DNA of 64,000 nt from a bacterium (GCA_016124935.1 WGMS01000007.1:1-64000); one strand, 5' to 3'. Counted from the first letter of the stretch, positions 7,571 to 17,239 are shown. The notes: a model not told the origin generated them from the letters alone. Numbers and translations: made by a program.

Positions 7571-8638
7571 ATGGACGCTACCCTGGCATGCTATCTGGTA
7601 TTCCTTCTGGTGATTCTTTCGGTAATCACCATCTTGATCCGGCGCTACGGAAGCCGGCTTTATATCTATTCGGCCCTGGCGGCGGCTTACTCGCTTGCGT
7701 TTTTATGGGCCTCATTTCAGTTCGGGCGAGACATTTTTGATGCTATGAACATGGCCTGCCTCGGTCTTTTTGGTGGAGGCACCTATTTGTTGATACTGTC
7801 GGCGGTGAGGACCAGAGTCAGTTTTAAAATTACTTCGGCTTTCTTTTTACTGCTTGCGCTCTTTCTTATCTTTGTCGGAGTGGATGCTTTTCTAATCGAG
7901 CCGGGCTGGCTGGAGGTAACTCGCTACCGCATCGAGGATGCTAAAATCCCGCGCAAAGTGAAGATTGCCGTGATTTCTGACCTGCAGACCGACAGTGTCG
8001 GCGCCTTCGAAGAGTCCGTTCTGAAGCGGACCATGGCAGAGAAGCCGGACATGATAGTTTTTCCCGGTGATTACATCCAGGCTGCCCCGCCCCAACAAAG
8101 GCAGCAGATGGAGGTTTTGAATCAGCTTTTGCGCAGGGTCAAGTTGAATGCTCCCCTTGGTGTTTACGCCACCCAGGGCGATTCGGAGGCTTCGGACTGG
8201 ACGCCGGTTTTTCAAGATTTGCCGGTCACCACTTTCGAGAGCAGCGGTACAGTTTCGAACGAGTGCTTTGCGATCACCGGTCTTACTCTGAAAGACTCTT
8301 ATCAGCTCCTTTATAAAGCCCCGGACACAGAGCTTTATCATATATGGGTCGGTCATCGACCGGGCTTCTCTCTGGATGATCCTCCAGGGGATCTTCTGAT
8401 TTCCGGCCATACCCATGGTGGTCAGGTTCAGATTCCTTTTTTCGGACCGGTTGTTACGTTTTCTATCGTGCCGCGGCAGTGGGGCGGTGGCGGTCTGATA
8501 GAACTTCCGGGCGGGAAGAAGCTGGTAATTTCCCGTGGCATAGGCATGGAGCGGGGATTTGCCCCGAGAATTCGATTTTTCTGTCGACCGCAATTGGTCT
8601 TTCTAGACTTGTATCCTGCCGGTGCGGGTAAAGAGTAA
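7571..8638 (+). CDS. membrane-anchored metallophosphoesterase, variant active site
   Basis: The 355-residue protein has about four N-terminal membrane segments (to about residue 118) and then a calcineurin-like phosphoesterase domain. The metal motifs are partly unusual: ISDLQTD where most members have SDLH, PGDYIQ as expected, GDSEA where GNHE/D is usual, and an intact SGHTHGGQ near the C-terminus. The overall order matches the YkuE-like group. The Gln for His and Ser for His changes suggest a subfamily with altered metal or substrate use. The substrate is unknown; neighbouring GDPD and kinase genes suggest envelope lipid or signalling roles. Confidence 0.85.
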   Translation: MDATLACYLVFLLVILSVITILIRRYGSRLYIYSALAAAYSLAFLWASFQFGRDIFDAMNMACLGLFGGGTYLLILSAVRTRVSFKITSAFFLLLALFLIFVGVDAFLIEPGWLEVTRYRIEDAKIPRKVKIAVISDLQTDSVGAFEESVLKRTMAEKPDMIVFPGDYIQAAPPQQRQQMEVLNQLLRRVKLNAPLGVYATQGDSEASDWTPVFQDLPVTTFESSGTVSNECFAITGLTLKDSYQLLYKAPDTELYHIWVGHRPGFSLDDPPGDLLISGHTHGGQVQIPFFGPVVTFSIVPRQWGGGGLIELPGGKKLVISRGIGMERGFAPRIRFFCRPQLVFLDLYPAGAGKE

Positions 8639-8680
8639 TTGACTGTCGGATCCAAGCGGGTGGTTTTTCAGGTTTGGGAT

Positions 8681-10027
8681 ATGGAAGAAGAAGATAGAAA
8701 TCAGCCTTCTCGCCCATCTATAGAAGAGAACGAGGCACTCCAGCCCTTTGATATCAATGCTCTGGTCGGAAAGAAGCTGGAGGACCGATATCAGATCATG
8801 GATATAGTCGGTCAGGGTGGGATGGCGGTGGTCTATCGTGGTCGGCGTCTTGTAGATGGTGCGGCGGTGGCGATCAAAACTCTCAAGTTTGCCGAGGCGG
8901 CTCTTATGAAGCGCTTCATGCGGGAAGTCCAGATTCACATCCAGCTCAAGCATCCCAACATAGTTGAACCGATTGAGTTTTTCACCACCGGCGAGGGGCG
9001 GACTTTTTTCGTCATGGAGCTTTTGCGGGGTCGCTCGGTGGAGGACCTTTTCTTGACCCGGGGGCGCTTCCATCGTCCCGCCGACCTCAAAGAGATTATC
9101 GCGGCGGTTTGTGACGCCCTCGCTTTTGCCCATAATCTGGGAATCGTGCACCGGGATGTTAAGCCTGCCAATATTATTGTCTCTATTCAGGACGGTGGCA
9201 AAATTGTCGATGTGGTGGATTTCGGGCTGGCGAAGCTGCATGAAGATCTGCAGCGCATTACTAAAACAGGTCAGGTGCTTGGATCGCCGGTTTATATGAG
9301 TCCGGAGCAGTGCCGCGGTGATTCTCTCGATCCCCGTTCCGACATTTATTCTCTGGCGGTGGTGATGTACGAAATGGTGACCGGTGAATTGCCTTTCGAT
9401 GCTAGCAATCCGGTGGCGATGATGGAGTCGCATTGCAATCCTGAGCTGATACCAATTCCTATTTACAGAAGAGATCCGGATTTTCCTGGAGGACGAGAGC
9501 TGAACAGCATAGTGCGCAAATCTATGGAAACCGACCCCAGTCTGCGCTACCAGACGATTGATCAGTTCAAAGAGGCGTTCATGAACTGGTATCAGTTGGT
9601 TGCGACCGGTGCTGATGCCGGGGGATTTTTTCAGAGTGCCGACTATGCAGCGTATATGAAAGAGCCGGAGCCCAGTGTGCCCGAGCCTTCTTTGACACCG
9701 GGGGCATTTTCTCTGTCGTCCCGGGCGCAAGAGTTGGAGTCTGCATCGCAGTCGGATAGAAGTATTAATGATTCCAAGCCGGTCGAGATCAGAGAAGTCC
9801 CGCTTGCTTCTTCGGGACTGCGCGGTGCGCTAGACGAGAAGCTAACGGGTCAGGGTCAGATCAGATCTTTTCCCAGCCATGGGGGCTATTCGGATTTTGT
9901 CTCGGAGGCAACGCCCCGAGAGTCGAAAGCTGCCGATCTTATTATGAAAGTGGTTCTGTTCGTGGTGGTGGTGGCGGCCTTCACCGGCGGTACTATATAC
10001 CTGTGCATCAAATTCATGAGCCAGTGA
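8681..10027 (+). CDS. membrane Ser/Thr protein kinase (Hanks type)
   Basis: With the ATG at 8681 the product has 448 residues. An in-frame TTG directly after the preceding stop, at 8639, would add 14. Kinase landmarks are complete: glycine loop GQGGMAVV (44-51), AIK lysine (66), HRDVKPAN (157-164) and DFGLAK (180-185). A Pro/Ser-rich linker follows. One membrane helix lies in the last 25 residues with almost nothing beyond it. There is no PASTA or other sensor domain, so the kinase is tail-anchored and faces the cytoplasm. Substrates cannot be inferred from the sequence. Confidence 0.92.
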   Translation: MEEEDRNQPSRPSIEENEALQPFDINALVGKKLEDRYQIMDIVGQGGMAVVYRGRRLVDGAAVAIKTLKFAEAALMKRFMREVQIHIQLKHPNIVEPIEFFTTGEGRTFFVMELLRGRSVEDLFLTRGRFHRPADLKEIIAAVCDALAFAHNLGIVHRDVKPANIIVSIQDGGKIVDVVDFGLAKLHEDLQRITKTGQVLGSPVYMSPEQCRGDSLDPRSDIYSLAVVMYEMVTGELPFDASNPVAMMESHCNPELIPIPIYRRDPDFPGGRELNSIVRKSMETDPSLRYQTIDQFKEAFMNWYQLVATGADAGGFFQSADYAAYMKEPEPSVPEPSLTPGAFSLSSRAQELESASQSDRSINDSKPVEIREVPLASSGLRGALDEKLTGQGQIRSFPSHGGYSDFVSEATPRESKAADLIMKVVLFVVVVAAFTGGTIYLCIKFMSQ

Positions 10028-10049
10028 AGAATATGGGTGCAGGGCGCTC

Positions 10050-10769
10050 TTACTGGGGATGAAGTTTGGCAAGACCTGTGCGAGCCAGCTCTTTAAGTCT
10101 TTCGTCTCTTGAGTTGGTGATGATGTATCTATACTCTGTCGAGGCCAGGCTCTCTTTGCCCTGGAGTACATAAGCAACAGCCAGAAGGTATCGCAGCTTC
10201 AGATCTCCGGGGGCAAGATCCTTCTCCCTGTTCAGTAGGACAACAGCTTCCTGATAGTTGCGTTTTTGAATCATCGTAAGGGCCCGGCGATGGGGAGTGT
10301 CTGCTTTTTCTGCAGTTCTTTCGGTGGTAGATTCAGTCGGCGGCGGTGGTGGAAGCAGATTCGACTCTGCATACTTCTTTGTCTGGTCGTCATCGGCTGG
10401 TATCGGCGGTAGTGTGTCTGGCTTTTGCTCTCCTTCTGTTGTGGGTAAAGCACTATCTGTAGTGTTATTTGTATCGGAGGCTGCTCCACTTTGTTGATCC
10501 GACTGGGCATCAATAGGCTTCGCGCCGCCGTCTTCGGTGTCCAGAATAGTGCTTTTCAGAGAATTGAGATAGTCCTCTACTCTCGATGGACCGGGATCAT
10601 CAGGGCGTCCAAGGCCTTGCAGCGGGTTGCCACCGCCCACGGCATCATCTGCCGGCGGGATTATCGATTGGGCACAAGCCATTCTGCTCGCACTTTCTGG
10701 AAGTGCCAAGAGGATGCCGACCGTAAGGCTCAACCGGAGGGCAGTTCGAAAATATGCTCCGGCTTTCAT
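10050..10769 (-). CDS. secreted protein with a C-terminal TPR-like helical domain
   Basis: The 239 residues start with a signal peptide (core at about 10-22, cleavage near AQS at 34-35). A long Pro/Asp/Thr-rich disordered region follows to about 150. The last 80 residues form paired helices (NYQEAVVLLNREKDLAPGD, LRYLLAVAYVLQGKESLA) like two or three TPRs. The ATG lies 3 bases after the stop of the Tic20-like gene, so both are probably one operon. Function unknown. Confidence 0.75.
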   Translation of the reverse strand: MKAGAYFRTALRLSLTVGILLALPESASRMACAQSIIPPADDAVGGGNPLQGLGRPDDPGPSRVEDYLNSLKSTILDTEDGGAKPIDAQSDQQSGAASDTNNTTDSALPTTEGEQKPDTLPPIPADDDQTKKYAESNLLPPPPPTESTTERTAEKADTPHRRALTMIQKRNYQEAVVLLNREKDLAPGDLKLRYLLAVAYVLQGKESLASTEYRYIITNSRDERLKELARTGLAKLHPQ

Positions 10770-10772
10770 GAC

Positions 10773-11183
10773 TCAGCGCAGGTTCTGGCGCGCTACGTTG
10801 GAGATAAAGGGGATCTCGGCATATTTGCCCAGGATTGCCCAGATCAAGCCATAGACCAGAAGCAGGGCGATGGCCTGGACGAAATAGCCCACGGTCATTC
10901 CGACGGCTTCAGTGATCATCAGAGCGTCGACACCCATAACGGCAAGAATCGGTTTCATCAAAGCCATGAAAATACCGATCACCGACTGAGAGAGCATGTT
11001 TATAACCGTTATTGATATCTGGAGAATCACCGACTGGAAGAAATTAAAGCGGAAAAACCTGTTATTGGCGCCTTTTCCGTTGAAGAGGATATAGCCTACA
11101 CCGATGAAAAATCCCATGGGCAGATAACAAGCCGCACTGATTAGCTTTTCGAGGAAATCCGGTTGGAGGTCACGATTCCACAT
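10773..11183 (-). CDS. Tic20/Ycf60-like membrane protein
   Basis: The 136 residues form about four membrane helices. The segment NRFFRFNFFQSVILQI (about 40-55) resembles the conserved 'IRFN..QA' region of Tic20 and Ycf60, proteins of cyanobacteria and plastids. In plastids Tic20 belongs to the protein import channel, and its bacterial role is unclear. The match is by eye on one motif and overall topology. Another four-helix small membrane family is possible. It leads an operon with the secreted TPR-like gene. Confidence 0.5.
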   Translation of the reverse strand: MWNRDLQPDFLEKLISAACYLPMGFFIGVGYILFNGKGANNRFFRFNFFQSVILQISITVINMLSQSVIGIFMALMKPILAVMGVDALMITEAVGMTVGYFVQAIALLLVYGLIWAILGKYAEIPFISNVARQNLR

Positions 11184-11360
11184 GGTCTAGAGGTCCTTTA
11201 TTTGGTTGAATTCTTCCACAGTACTTCTTTCTCTAGCAATATATTATCGGTTATTGGCGCCTCGGTTGCCAATTAATTGCATAAATTGTCTTATTTTCGG
11301 GAAAGTTTGAGTTATATAGGGCATATCAGGCCTTTTCAACCGTCGAAATGAACCCGGTCA

Positions 11361-13001
11361 ATGACAACCGAGCACGATAATTCAAACTCTCGCCACGAGC
11401 TCTTCCGCTTGCTGGAGCTTGACGAAGCGACCGCCCTGGTGGCGGAGCTTCTGCATCGAGAGCTGGGTCCTGATACGGTCGGCTTCGCCCTCTGGGACGA
11501 GGATCTCGAAGAGTTCGGCGATACCGTGGTCTGGGGTGCCCAAAAAGCTGATATGGAGAATCTTCTCTCCTCCTTAGTAGAGGAACTGGAGCCGGAGAAA
11601 GAAGGTATTGCCCCCATCGATGAAGACCTTCTGAGCGCTGCCATAGAAAGAGGCGTCACCGTGCAGCTTTCGGGTTGCGCAGCGCTTGTGCTGGCGGGAG
11701 ACTTCGAAGCCAATCCTCAGAAAATCCGGGAGGTTCTCGATAATCACCCTGTGCGTGAGACCCTGAAGAATTCCTGGCTGTATACCGAATTAATCCGCGA
11801 AAATCGACGGCTGAGAAGCTCTTATGACGAACTCGAGGACAAGACCACCGATCTCGAAGAGCAGACCCGGCGTTTGATAAATGACATGACAATGAGAGAT
11901 TCGCTTCGTACCAAGCAGGTGGAGCGAGAGCGGCTGGTTTACTGGATAAGCCACCTGGTCAAAAGCTCTGTGCGTATTCAAGAAGTGCTGGAGACGGCGG
12001 TGGAGAAGATAGGGACCTCTCTATCTCTCAGTCGTTGCCATATTTTGAGAGCCGGAGAGAACGACAGCGTCGACCTCTATGCCTATAACAACGGCCAGAA
12101 TCCGGATATAAACGAGCTTCTTCTCGAAGGGGAGGGCAGGAATTTTACCCGGGCGGCGCTCTCTTTGAAATCCGCTCAGTTTTTCGAGAATAACAGTGTC
12201 GAGGGTATGCAGGACCAGGAAAACAATCCCCTTTTCGACCCGGGCTTTATGCAGAAGTTGGGAACCAAGTCGGGGCTCGTGCAACCTTTGATCATGAGGG
12301 AGAAGGTACTGGGTGTTCTGTTTCTGGAAGATTTTTCCGAGATGAGAGAATGGAGCATCGACGATATGGCTTTGATAGGAAGCCTTGCCGATAATCTTGC
12401 CGTGGCCATAGAGAACGCCGATCTGCATCGCGAGGTAGAGAAGCAGGCGGTAACCGATAGTTTGACCGGGGTCTCCAATCGCCGCTCCTTCAATGAAGCG
12501 CTGGAGCGAGAGTTCGAGCGGGCTAAGCGCTACAGCCAGGATCTATCTTTGATTGTCGTGGATCTCGACTTTCTCAAGAAAATCAATGATACCTACGGAC
12601 ATATGACCGGTGACGAGGCTATCAAAAATATTGGCAGAGTCCTTGCCCAGTCTTCGCGTTCTACCGATATTACTGCTCGGTATGGTGGGGAAGAGTTTTG
12701 TGTACTGCTTCCCAACACCGATATCGACATGGCTGAACAACTGGGTGAGAGATTGCGGCGGTTGATTGCCGAGACCCAGGTGGAAGGTCCGGGAAATCTC
12801 TCTGCCAGTCTGGGTGTGGCTGCTTATCCCCTGCATGCGGACTCGGCGGATAGCCTGTTTTTGAAAGCCGATGAAGCGCTTTATCGCGCCAAGCAAGATG
12901 GGAGAAATTGCATTAGAGTGGCCTCCCTTGAAAAGAAAGATGTGGATGGGGGACAATCTTCAGGCGATTCTAAACAATCTCTGGTACAAGAGAAATCATG
13001 A
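11361..13001 (+). CDS. GAF-GGDEF diguanylate cyclase
   Basis: The 546-residue cytoplasmic protein should make cyclic di-GMP from two GTP. An N-terminal region with no clear family (1-130) is followed by a coiled coil (about 135-180), a GAF sensor domain (about 190-340) and a GGDEF domain (about 365-520). The active loop reads RYGGEEF, which is intact. An RxxD inhibitory site (RSTD) precedes it at the usual distance, predicting product feedback. It is the only one of the three GGDEF proteins in this window with a canonical active site. A Ser/Gln-rich tail ends the protein. The zinc-ribbon gene starts 32 bases later. Confidence 0.93.
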   Translation: MTTEHDNSNSRHELFRLLELDEATALVAELLHRELGPDTVGFALWDEDLEEFGDTVVWGAQKADMENLLSSLVEELEPEKEGIAPIDEDLLSAAIERGVTVQLSGCAALVLAGDFEANPQKIREVLDNHPVRETLKNSWLYTELIRENRRLRSSYDELEDKTTDLEEQTRRLINDMTMRDSLRTKQVERERLVYWISHLVKSSVRIQEVLETAVEKIGTSLSLSRCHILRAGENDSVDLYAYNNGQNPDINELLLEGEGRNFTRAALSLKSAQFFENNSVEGMQDQENNPLFDPGFMQKLGTKSGLVQPLIMREKVLGVLFLEDFSEMREWSIDDMALIGSLADNLAVAIENADLHREVEKQAVTDSLTGVSNRRSFNEALEREFERAKRYSQDLSLIVVDLDFLKKINDTYGHMTGDEAIKNIGRVLAQSSRSTDITARYGGEEFCVLLPNTDIDMAEQLGERLRRLIAETQVEGPGNLSASLGVAAYPLHADSADSLFLKADEALYRAKQDGRNCIRVASLEKKDVDGGQSSGDSKQSLVQEKS

Positions 13002-13033
13002 GCCGGATCAGTCAATGAACCAGGAGAGCTATT

Positions 13034-13591
13034 GTGAGTATTTTAAGCGATGTCGTAGATAACATTAGCAAAGAGGTGTCCAAAGTCCAGGAGCGCTCCC
13101 AGGAGATGCTGCAGGGCTTCAACATCAATACCCAGATCAGGGAGTTGGAGCGCAAGAAGACCAAAGTGCTTGCCGAATTGGGAGAGCTGGTGGTGGACAA
13201 ACACCATCGGGAGAAGGACATCTCGGAAGAGGCGATCAAAGAGAAAGTCGCCGAAGTGGTGGGCTACGAAGACCAGATCAATATTCTCAAAGAAGAGCTG
13301 GATACGGTCAATGTACAGCGTGATCCCAACGCCAGCCGCGCCAAGAAAGAAGCCGCAAAAGCAGGATACAAATCCACGCCCGGATTCAAGTGTCCCCACT
13401 GCGGAACACCTGTCAACAGAGAGAAGAAGTTTTGCCCGGCTTGTGGTGGTTCGCTTACTGGCGAAGTGAATAGTTCTTTCGAGTCTGAATTTGAATCACA
13501 GGCAGAACCTGCTTCTAAGTCTGAGAGAAATTCCGGTGGCACCGCCGGTGACGGTCCTCTGGATGTCGAGCCGGAGCCAGACGATGAATGA
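13034..13591 (+). CDS. coiled-coil protein with a zinc ribbon
   Basis: The 185 residues begin at GTG with AGGAGAG 6 bases upstream. Residues 1-100 are charged helices predicted to coil. A rubredoxin-like zinc ribbon follows at about 118-140 (CPHCGTPVNREKKFCPACGG). The tail is acidic and disordered. There is no signal peptide. The ribbon is nearly the same as that ending the convergent M48 protease gene at 13716-14657. The arrangement fits an adaptor that binds protein or nucleic acid, but no function is known. Confidence 0.8.
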   Translation: MSILSDVVDNISKEVSKVQERSQEMLQGFNINTQIRELERKKTKVLAELGELVVDKHHREKDISEEAIKEKVAEVVGYEDQINILKEELDTVNVQRDPNASRAKKEAAKAGYKSTPGFKCPHCGTPVNREKKFCPACGGSLTGEVNSSFESEFESQAEPASKSERNSGGTAGDGPLDVEPEPDDE

Positions 13592-13715
13592 AGATGTCGG
13601 TAAAGGAGACTGAAAATCACCTTGATATTCCGTCTCCAGCTGATAAAGGAGTCAGTCAAATGGTCCGGACAGGTTTTCAGGCGGTACCACTGGTAATACT
13701 ATCTCCCGAAATACT

Positions 13716-14657
13716 TCAGACCCTGATGCTGCCGCCGCAGTCCGGGCAGAAGAAGAATGAGGGGCTGACCGGGGATCCGCAGTGCGGACATTCGCGCAGA
13801 CCTATTTCCTGGTCTGTGGTCGGGTAGCGTCCTTCCATGATCTCTTTGTATTGCTTGCCTTCCGACCAGTTTTTGATTTCGCGGGCCCGGTAAACCGGCA
13901 GCGGATGCGTGTGCCAGAGCTCCCAGAGAATCTTGTAGAATTTGTTTATTGTGCTGTAATCGAGATCTTCGTAAGAGTTCGCTTGTTTGAGAAATTCCGC
14001 GCTATCCATCTGTTCGTAAATACTCCAGGAGCCGCCGGACAGCTTCATGTGCAGGCGGATGCAGGTTTCTATGTCCTGGGCGACAAGAAGCTCGGCCCGG
14101 TCGGCGGTGAGTTCCGCTTTTCTTGACCAGTCATATAAAGCCACAACCAGACCTATTTGAGCCAGGCTGCCCCGCATTCCAAAGAGCTGTTCGAAGAAGT
14201 TTTTGAGAGCGTAGGCGATGGTCATATAAAGGACATGACCGGCTTTGACATGGCCCAATTCGTGCCCGAGGACCGCTCTCAATTCATCTTCGGTAAGAAG
14301 ATCCACCAGGCTGGAATGGAGCACGATCATGGGGCGTTCCACCCCTATGGTGACGGCGTTGGGCTGGGGGTGAGAGACGAGAAACAGATCCGGTTCTTGA
14401 ACATCGAGTATCTCGATCGCCTCTTTGTAAATTTGATAGATACGCGGACATTGTTTGGGAGTCACATGCACCGCTCTGCCCAGGAACTGCATGCGGAAGA
14501 TTCTTTCGGCGCCCAGCTCTATCAAGCGGGCAAAGAGTTTATCCAGTACCGGTATCTTCTTGAGGGCATCAAGAGCTGCCCGGTCTGCGGGATGCTCGAA
14601 AGCGCTCGACGACAGTCGGGGAAATGTTTTTCTTGATTCGGTTTTGGCAGAGCTCAT
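13716..14657 (-). CDS. M48-family zinc metallopeptidase with C-terminal zinc ribbon
   Basis: The catalytic motif HELGHVKAGH (HExxH) lies near residue 150. The third zinc ligand is in the 'ELTADRAELL' helix about 55 residues later, as in HtpX/Ste24-type proteases. A single hydrophobic stretch follows the motif. Unlike HtpX there is no multi-span N-terminus, so the 313-residue protein may be soluble or loosely bound. The last 27 residues form a four-cysteine ribbon, CPHCGSPVSPSFFFCPDCGG. Such proteases degrade damaged or membrane-associated proteins. The substrate is unknown. Confidence 0.88.
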   Translation of the reverse strand: MSSAKTESRKTFPRLSSSAFEHPADRAALDALKKIPVLDKLFARLIELGAERIFRMQFLGRAVHVTPKQCPRIYQIYKEAIEILDVQEPDLFLVSHPQPNAVTIGVERPMIVLHSSLVDLLTEDELRAVLGHELGHVKAGHVLYMTIAYALKNFFEQLFGMRGSLAQIGLVVALYDWSRKAELTADRAELLVAQDIETCIRLHMKLSGGSWSIYEQMDSAEFLKQANSYEDLDYSTINKFYKILWELWHTHPLPVYRAREIKNWSEGKQYKEIMEGRYPTTDQEIGLRECPHCGSPVSPSFFFCPDCGGSIRV

Positions 14658-14777
14658 ATGAGTTTGACTTCCTCCGTCAATAAATCTCTTCTCTAGTTCT
14701 ACCCTATTGACTAACTCTTTGCTCGAAATGAGAGCGCTTGATTACGCGCCGGGTAAAAATTCAGGAATTCCCCCAGG

Positions 14778-16841
14778 TCAGTTGCTGATCTCGCCGTCTG
14801 GGCTTGTGCCGGTATCTACTGCCAGGATTTCCAATCCTCTGCCGGCTACCAGAGTCACCCTGGAGCGGACCGAGACCGAAGCGGCTGCTTCGATAACGGG
14901 AAAGGACTCTTTCTGTTGTGGCTGGGTAGGATTTTTTATGTCTACCAGGGTGAGCAAGGCCTTGCCTTTGTCGTTCTGGCCGATGGTGGCTACGCAACTG
15001 CCTTTGGCCGAGACAGCTGTTCCGTTATGGGGCAATGGCGTATTACCGACTATATTCAAACCTTCGTCCTGGTTCGAGAGTACAAGCAGGAAACCTTTTG
15101 AGCTTTTATCGACGGTGGTGGCCACAATATGCTCGTCGAGCAGCCAGGCATCGCGCACCGCGTAATTGTCGAAATGGCGTTCACCTAGCTTTCTAGCATT
15201 GCCGCCGGCGGCATCGATAGCCCACAGGCAGATGTCATTGAGGTCGAATAAAAGTATCTTGCCGTTCATTACTTTGATCCGGGTGTAATTCCCGGGAACG
15301 TCAACCGTGGGCTGGGCATCGAGGCTATCGGAATAGACTTTGAATGGATGAATGCGGGTGAGTTTGCCGTAGGGCTGAATTACGTAGGCCCGGTGCTGTT
15401 CTTTGTCGAAAGCCAGACCTTTTCCTTCCATTTTTTCTTCGGCTACGGTCTGATCTATCTTCTCCATTTTCTTAAGAAGAAGAGCGTCTTTTGTAAGGCA
15501 GAGAATGAAACTGCCTGCGCCGACCATCTCTTTGACCGGGGTTGTCATAGCCGTTTTGCTCTCTATGCGAGGATTTTCCGGGTCAGAGAGGTCGTACTTG
15601 ATCAACTCTCCTGCCGAGAGCACGGCAGAGTTGCCCCAGCTGGCCATGCCGGAGGCGCCCATTCTGGGAATCGTATAAAGATACTGAGGAAGCCAGGCTC
15701 CTTTTACTTGCTTTAGAGTTTCGATGCCGGACCATCCCGATGCCAGAAAAAGGGTGGAGCCGTCTGTGACCAGGCAGCTGTTATCTGTACCTTTGCGCCG
15801 GGCTGTGTTCCGGGTTATCTCCGTGGCGGTGAGGAGATTGCCGTGCTGATCGATGCTCAGGCTGAGCAGACGAGAGCCCTGTTTGCTCTGTCCGGAGACC
15901 AACACCTCTTTGGCTGAAACCACCAGGGAGGTTATCTTTTCGAGCTGGTTGAGAGTGACCCCCGCCACCACATCCGGAGCGGGCTTGAGGGTGATGGAAC
16001 GGGCGTCCGGGTTGCCGTTCTTATCGCTTCCACCAAGCACGATCAGATTTTTGTATCTGGAAAGCAGTTGATAATCACCCGGTAAATCGAGGTTCTTGTC
16101 TAACTGAGGCGAAGTCTTGCTTGTCAGATTTATGAAACTGACCATCGATTTATCGCCGTCCGATCCAAGGGCGATTAGCTGTCTGCCGTCGAAATCCATG
16201 TCCGTGAGTGGCAGTCGAGTTGTTATGGTGGAGACGATGTTCAGGTTATCGCCCTGATCTCGTTTCTTTTTAGAGTCTATTACCAGGATGATGTTCTCGT
16301 TGCTTTTCGATTTCCCGGCGACGAGGATAAGATTGTTCCTGGCTTTGAGAAGTCTTCCCTCTCTCAATTCCGTGATCGCCTGGGACGACACCACCGATGG
16401 TTCTTCCATGCGGCGGGTGTCGACGGATACTAATAGAGTCTCGACAGTCTCTCCGCGCAGGGATTTGTTCACCAGGCAATAGGTGTTGGTTTTGTAGCTC
16501 GATAGCGAAACTAATTTCTTACCGATTCCGGTAAGCTCTGAGAGCAGCTTGGGTTCGATCGTTTTCTTACCGGCGTTCTTGAAATCGACGATGGAGAGTC
16601 GACCGTATTTGTTGGCTATTAAAAGTCGATCCCGCTTCAAGACCTCCAGGAAGTCCGGAGCTATTGCCGGCGGCCATGGCTGGTTTGCTATGATTTGCGG
16701 ACCGGCGCCCTGGGTCGAGGCTTGTTTCTTCTTCCGCCGGGCTTCTGCCGGAGCCGGTGCGATCAGGGTGAAAAGAATAAAAATGAAGGTAATTGAAAAA
16801 AGCAATCTACCGACAAGTAGCGAGTTACGTCGGGTAAACAT
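14778..16841 (-). CDS. large secreted beta-propeller-like protein
   Basis: The 687-residue product has a signal peptide (core at about 13-30, then APAEA). The rest is a succession of short beta-strand repeats with Gly/Asp turns (for example 'LLIANKYGRLSIVDFKNAG', 'LLALSIDQHGNLLTATEI'-type patterns), as in WD40/PQQ-like propellers. I chose the ATG at 16841 because it gives a clean signal peptide. The frame is open for 25 more codons upstream, which would overlap the yggT-like gene. No enzymatic motif is visible. It is probably a periplasmic or surface scaffold. Confidence 0.7.
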   Translation of the reverse strand: MFTRRNSLLVGRLLFSITFIFILFTLIAPAPAEARRKKKQASTQGAGPQIIANQPWPPAIAPDFLEVLKRDRLLIANKYGRLSIVDFKNAGKKTIEPKLLSELTGIGKKLVSLSSYKTNTYCLVNKSLRGETVETLLVSVDTRRMEEPSVVSSQAITELREGRLLKARNNLILVAGKSKSNENIILVIDSKKKRDQGDNLNIVSTITTRLPLTDMDFDGRQLIALGSDGDKSMVSFINLTSKTSPQLDKNLDLPGDYQLLSRYKNLIVLGGSDKNGNPDARSITLKPAPDVVAGVTLNQLEKITSLVVSAKEVLVSGQSKQGSRLLSLSIDQHGNLLTATEITRNTARRKGTDNSCLVTDGSTLFLASGWSGIETLKQVKGAWLPQYLYTIPRMGASGMASWGNSAVLSAGELIKYDLSDPENPRIESKTAMTTPVKEMVGAGSFILCLTKDALLLKKMEKIDQTVAEEKMEGKGLAFDKEQHRAYVIQPYGKLTRIHPFKVYSDSLDAQPTVDVPGNYTRIKVMNGKILLFDLNDICLWAIDAAGGNARKLGERHFDNYAVRDAWLLDEHIVATTVDKSSKGFLLVLSNQDEGLNIVGNTPLPHNGTAVSAKGSCVATIGQNDKGKALLTLVDIKNPTQPQQKESFPVIEAAASVSVRSRVTLVAGRGLEILAVDTGTSPDGEISN

Positions 16842-16879
16842 CACGATATGGCTATAACTCCTCGATTCGCTCGATTTAT

Positions 16880-17137
16880 TTATTGAAGAACTCTGACTAG
16901 AATTCCACCTATCCACTGGATACAGATTATTGCAACGATTGGCGAAAAATCAATGTTTCCTACCGGCGGGATTATTTTTCGAAACGGTGCGATAACCGGT
17001 CTGACTATATCATCAAGCAGCTTGAAAGGTTGTGATCCCCAGTTGATCGCGGGGAACCAGCTACAGACACACCAGATCAAAAGTAGTAGATTGAATAGTT
17101 GAAGCAGGTTTATTATTAGTTCGGCAATTGGGCTCAT
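16880..17137 (-). CDS. YggT/Ycf19 family membrane protein
   Basis: The 85 residues form two membrane helices around the signature turn: 'WCVCSWFPAINW' then 'LLDDIVRPVIAPFRKIIPPVGNIDFSPIVA'. This matches one YggT unit (the family unit is about 90 residues). YggT/Ycf19 proteins are linked to cell division and osmotic protection in bacteria and to plastid complexes, but their activity is not known. The gene lies 38 bases upstream of the propeller gene on the same strand. Confidence 0.9.
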   Translation of the reverse strand: MSPIAELIINLLQLFNLLLLIWCVCSWFPAINWGSQPFKLLDDIVRPVIAPFRKIIPPVGNIDFSPIVAIICIQWIGGILVRVLQ

Positions 17138-17239
17138 GCTGTCACCTTGTTGACGGAATTAGGCACCCGGATTTGAGGCTGATTGTAACATTATATCTGT
17201 TTGCAACCAAAGTTACTTAAGAAGCGAAAAGAATTTCCC

